NCBI GenBank assembly: GCA_030248195.1 | Contig: JASAND010026212.1 | Location: 16,352 to 80,351, forward strand | Length of the DNA: 64,000 nucleotides | Origin: Trissonchulus latispiculum | Taxonomy: Eukaryota > Nematoda > Enoplea > Enoplida > Ironidae | Direction of reading: 5' to 3' | In this document: piece after piece, positions 61,151 through 64,000 of the stretch | Numbering within the stretch: position 1 is the stretch's first letter | Layout: each line of letters starts with the position of its first letter | Notes under the pieces: generated by a model | Told to the model about the DNA's origin: nothing | The model's input: only the letters and a program-made list of their open reading frames with translations | Databases searched by the model: none | Made by a program: the position numbers and the translations under genes

Positions 61151-64000
61151 ACTATTTGGCGAGGCTTCCCCTGCCTGGATCCTGACGGCCAGGCGCGTTA
61201 TCCATTGTGTGGCAGCACCCCCGACAATTACTTGTCGGGTAGCCAGTTGGTCTACAATCATCATTTGGAACGGTTTACACCGGCTGCGCTACATTAGTCT
61301 GCCAGGGTGAAAACTGGTCGAAGCTGGTCCTCTCCCTATTTTTCAATCGTGTAAGTTTTTGGATTTTTTTCCTGTCTGGTGAAGCATTTACCTTTACAGG
61401 TAAAATTTCCATTCGCTTAGGCGAATTGATCCTGATCTCCTGCCTTTGTGCTATTTTCCAGCTGCCTACAGACCAATATCTTGGTCTTTTCCTGCCTGCC
61501 TATCTACGTACAACTCATCGATTTTTCTCTGGGTCCTGTCTATCATCACCAGCCCTACGGCTACAAGTAGTTATTCACCTTAGTGCACATTTTTCTTAGG
61601 CTGTGGTGTGTTTGTGCAGTACGTATGTACATATGTTTGTGTGAATGGTATACGTGCCTTAGTGGGGCCACCAAACTGAGATAGGAATTAGGGACATTTT
61701 TGGGGATTTGAGTTAGGTTAACAATAAAAAATGTAGGTTCACTTCAATAACTTTTATTTTTTAAACTTTTTCACTGTTTTAACTGTAACTTTCTCAATTA
61801 TGTACTGTGCCCTAATTCTATTTTCTTTTTCAGGCACTCTAGGTTCTTTTCTATCTCATACAACATATTACTCAATTTTGTTATTTTTTCAACCGATGTA
61901 GGTATTTTTTAACAAATTTTGGGGTACGTACGTACAAACAACTGTGTATTTTTTGTCAACAATTTCAGATTTTGGTTTTTTCTGAATATCTGTTGGAGTT
62001 ACCTCCACCATGGTCCACCAACAATCGGGATTGCCGATTTTGAGATTTTTGGACGAACATATCACAATTTGGATCCTCAGAAGAAGTGATTGGTGAGTGA
62101 AGCATGAAGAAGCGCAGTACGTCCTTGAAGCTGCAGGAAAAGGCCATTCGCCTACAGTCGTACTACGAAGGCAAAGCCCACGGGTGTTTGACCCAAAGCT
62201 GCATGGGTTGCCCGTCTACTCGTCATTTTGGCCTGGTGTGGATCCTCAAATCACCAGGTGACCTCAGCGGTCATCTATGATCAGGGTCGTTACCGACCAG
62301 TTCTGTATTGACCCATTCGGCCTCAGTTGATCGGAAACTGCAGGAAAACAGAACATCTGGATTGGCCTGGTTCACCAGCTGGATCAGAAGAAATCGGCAC
62401 TGGCTTTACAGCCCACGTGCAAGCCGATAAGCCACCACTTGGAAGTCCGGCAGATATGGTTGAGCCATCGCATCTGGAATTAGAAGTTGACCGGTTACCC
62501 GGTCTGGTCAGCTCAGCTTGCTCGGGGTGATGTGGAATGTCCCTGGCCGATTCCAACTCAAACCTGGTGGTGAACAATCAGGCCCATGACTAGGGTCATT
62601 TTACCTATTTCCTGTGGTTAGTCCCTCCAACCGGTGGGATATCGGTTTTGGACCTGGACATTTTTTCTGGTCTCCGCGGTGCCGAATCGAACAATTATAT
62701 GAACTGGCATCTGTTGGGTGATCCCCGTTTTCTTGGGACCCATCAGAATTCGGTGGCCAATGGATGGGTATACTACAACCGGCCGGTCGGGCACCCCCCG
62801 TCATCAAACCCAACGGTGGGTCTTCGTTTCTATACCCACCGTTTCAACAAATGTCCCATCATTTGCTGGTATTACAACGAACAGACTGTAATTACCCCGG
62901 GTACAGCGAACCCCGCCCATCAAAACGGAGGTAATTCGTTCGCTGTAACCGTGACTATTTATCAACTGCTGGTTCAGCCACCATTACGTTCGGGCTTTGG
63001 ACCAGGAATAATCAGGCGTCATTTTTTGGGCACCTCTGGTGGTCGCTTTGGTGGTGGTCATCGTTGGGGCAGACGGAAGGGTATGAAGTCGGTGGTTTTT
63101 TATTGGACTTTAATGGACTATATTTCTCCGTTGAACATCATGGAACTGAATAAAAAGGGGCGCGAACCGCCTTCGTGTTCCCCCAGCTGTCTATGTCATC
63201 CTACCAACGAGGTTTACATCTCTGCCGTCCCGGTGATGCCCCATACGTACATCTGGTGATGGATTTTCCTCGGTCCATGATGAACTTTAGCCAGTTATGG
63301 TGCTGAACATTATTTATGATACCAGGTCGCGGTTTACGTGCGACGATTACCGGAGCCGACGCATGACAGTAAAAACTCAGTAGCATGAATTTGCTACCTG
63401 GGTTTTTTCGTCGGGAGAGCCAATATCTGGTGTGTTCTTTCAAATGGGACCAGCTTGGTCAGGGCGAGAATGAAGGAACAACCAACATCGACCGGCTAAT
63501 AGCCAAATTACGGATGTGAACCCCTCTGATCGTCAAGACGGTCAGAAATTGATCCTTTCAACCGCAGTGGATCATACCGCCACGTTTAACGCTAGCAACC
63601 ATCAAACGTTGATCGACGAACTCGATTGGGGTTCAAACCTCCCGAATGCCCTTCGCTCCAACAGACGCTTAAGAAGAATCTTCCGATGGACCCCAGCTTC
63701 GAGGTAGGCTAGTGTCACGAAGTCGGGCAAGCCCCGGTCTTGTGACACGAGCCCTGGGGACCGTCCTACGACGAAGAGCTGTCAGCGATCCTTTACAGGC
63801 GAAAGCAACTTCTGGGCGAACCAGGAAGCCTTTTTGGTCCTCCAGATCAACCCGAAATCGACCTTACGTCGGTTCGGATCCAAAGACAATGGGGATCCTT
63901 AATATTTTGATGACCCCATTCAGCATCCCTTCAGCATCCGAACTGTTGACGAGGGTCAACCCAGCTCGAGTATAATAATACGTAACTGAACGAAGTACAT
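61151..64000 (+). mobile_element. Internal region of the LTR retrotransposon, partial
   Basis: Follows the LTR and primer-binding site. From about 62,100 on the sequence becomes GC-richer and coding-like. Frames at 62,103, 62,327-62,530, 62,648-63,259 and 63,516-63,707 are short and shift phase, as in a decayed gag or pol. I recognised no protease, reverse transcriptase or integrase motif before the window ends. Confidence 0.5.
62648..63259 (+). pseudogene. Unknown 203-codon frame in the LTR element interior
   Basis: Reads MDLDIFSGLRGAESNNYMNW and later a Gly/Arg-rich patch (GGRFGGGHRWGRRKG). Composition is protein-like but no domain is recognised. A position 1.5 kb inside the LTR would suit gag. 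Neighbouring frames in other phases suggest decay. Confidence 0.3.

Overview
The window looks like animal (metazoan, probably invertebrate) nuclear DNA. It is AT-rich, carries microsatellites and tRNA-derived SINEs, has very few long reading frames, and contains one clear multi-exon host gene whose small exons join with correct phases at GT-AG introns. Most of the rest is transposable-element sequence, much of it nested. I cannot name the species.

Host genes. From 22,362 to 42,280 (+) there is an alkylglycerol monooxygenase-like gene (AGMO/TMEM195, fatty-acid-hydroxylase superfamily). Eight exons are well supported (22,362; 23,787; 24,505; 26,344; 27,142; 36,656; 37,004; 37,938), plus a terminal exon at 42,100-42,280. 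All three histidine boxes are present (HRLQH, HSFHH, HRVHH). The N-terminal exons, and probably one exon before the last, were not found. A second paralogue starts at 55,223 (+) and continues at 59,146. It has lost the second histidine of box 1 (HRLQF), and its candidate next exon lacks HxxHH, so it looks decayed. A third relic exon may lie at 54,108.

Transposon layers. Between 9.6 and 20.4 kb two Penelope-like (PLE) copies sit head to head. The left copy is interrupted near its 3' end by a 496-bp-period SINE array. The right copy is split by a hAT-type element (13,074-19,602; 8-bp TSD GAATAAAC). That hAT element contains a TTAA-flanked element, which contains a second TTAA-flanked element. 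It also contains a 4.3-kb Polinton-like element (15,113-19,428) with 1.46-kb inverted repeats, 5'-AG ends and a perfect 6-bp TSD (GACATT). The Polinton-like element carries an intact C2H2 zinc-finger gene but no polymerase, integrase or capsid genes. A further 270-bp hAT MITE lies in the same PLE copy. A relic of a Polinton-type DNA polymerase B lies elsewhere, at 46.4-46.8 kb.

Other elements. There is a degenerate gag/protease LTR element at 0.2-2 kb (-). A LINE 3' end with RNase H lies at 28.1-29.1 kb. An LTR element with gag-like frames but no visible pol spans 29.6-35.9 kb. A 5' LTR with primer-binding site begins a further element at 60.6 kb that runs off the window. Several hAT MITEs carry family-specific short subterminal arrays (ATCCC, GGATC, GGGGCC, GGCCGG, GCGTCC). 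A 0.87-kb minisatellite lies at 47.6-48.5 kb. Most of the remainder is AGMO intron or intergenic DNA in which I recognise nothing.
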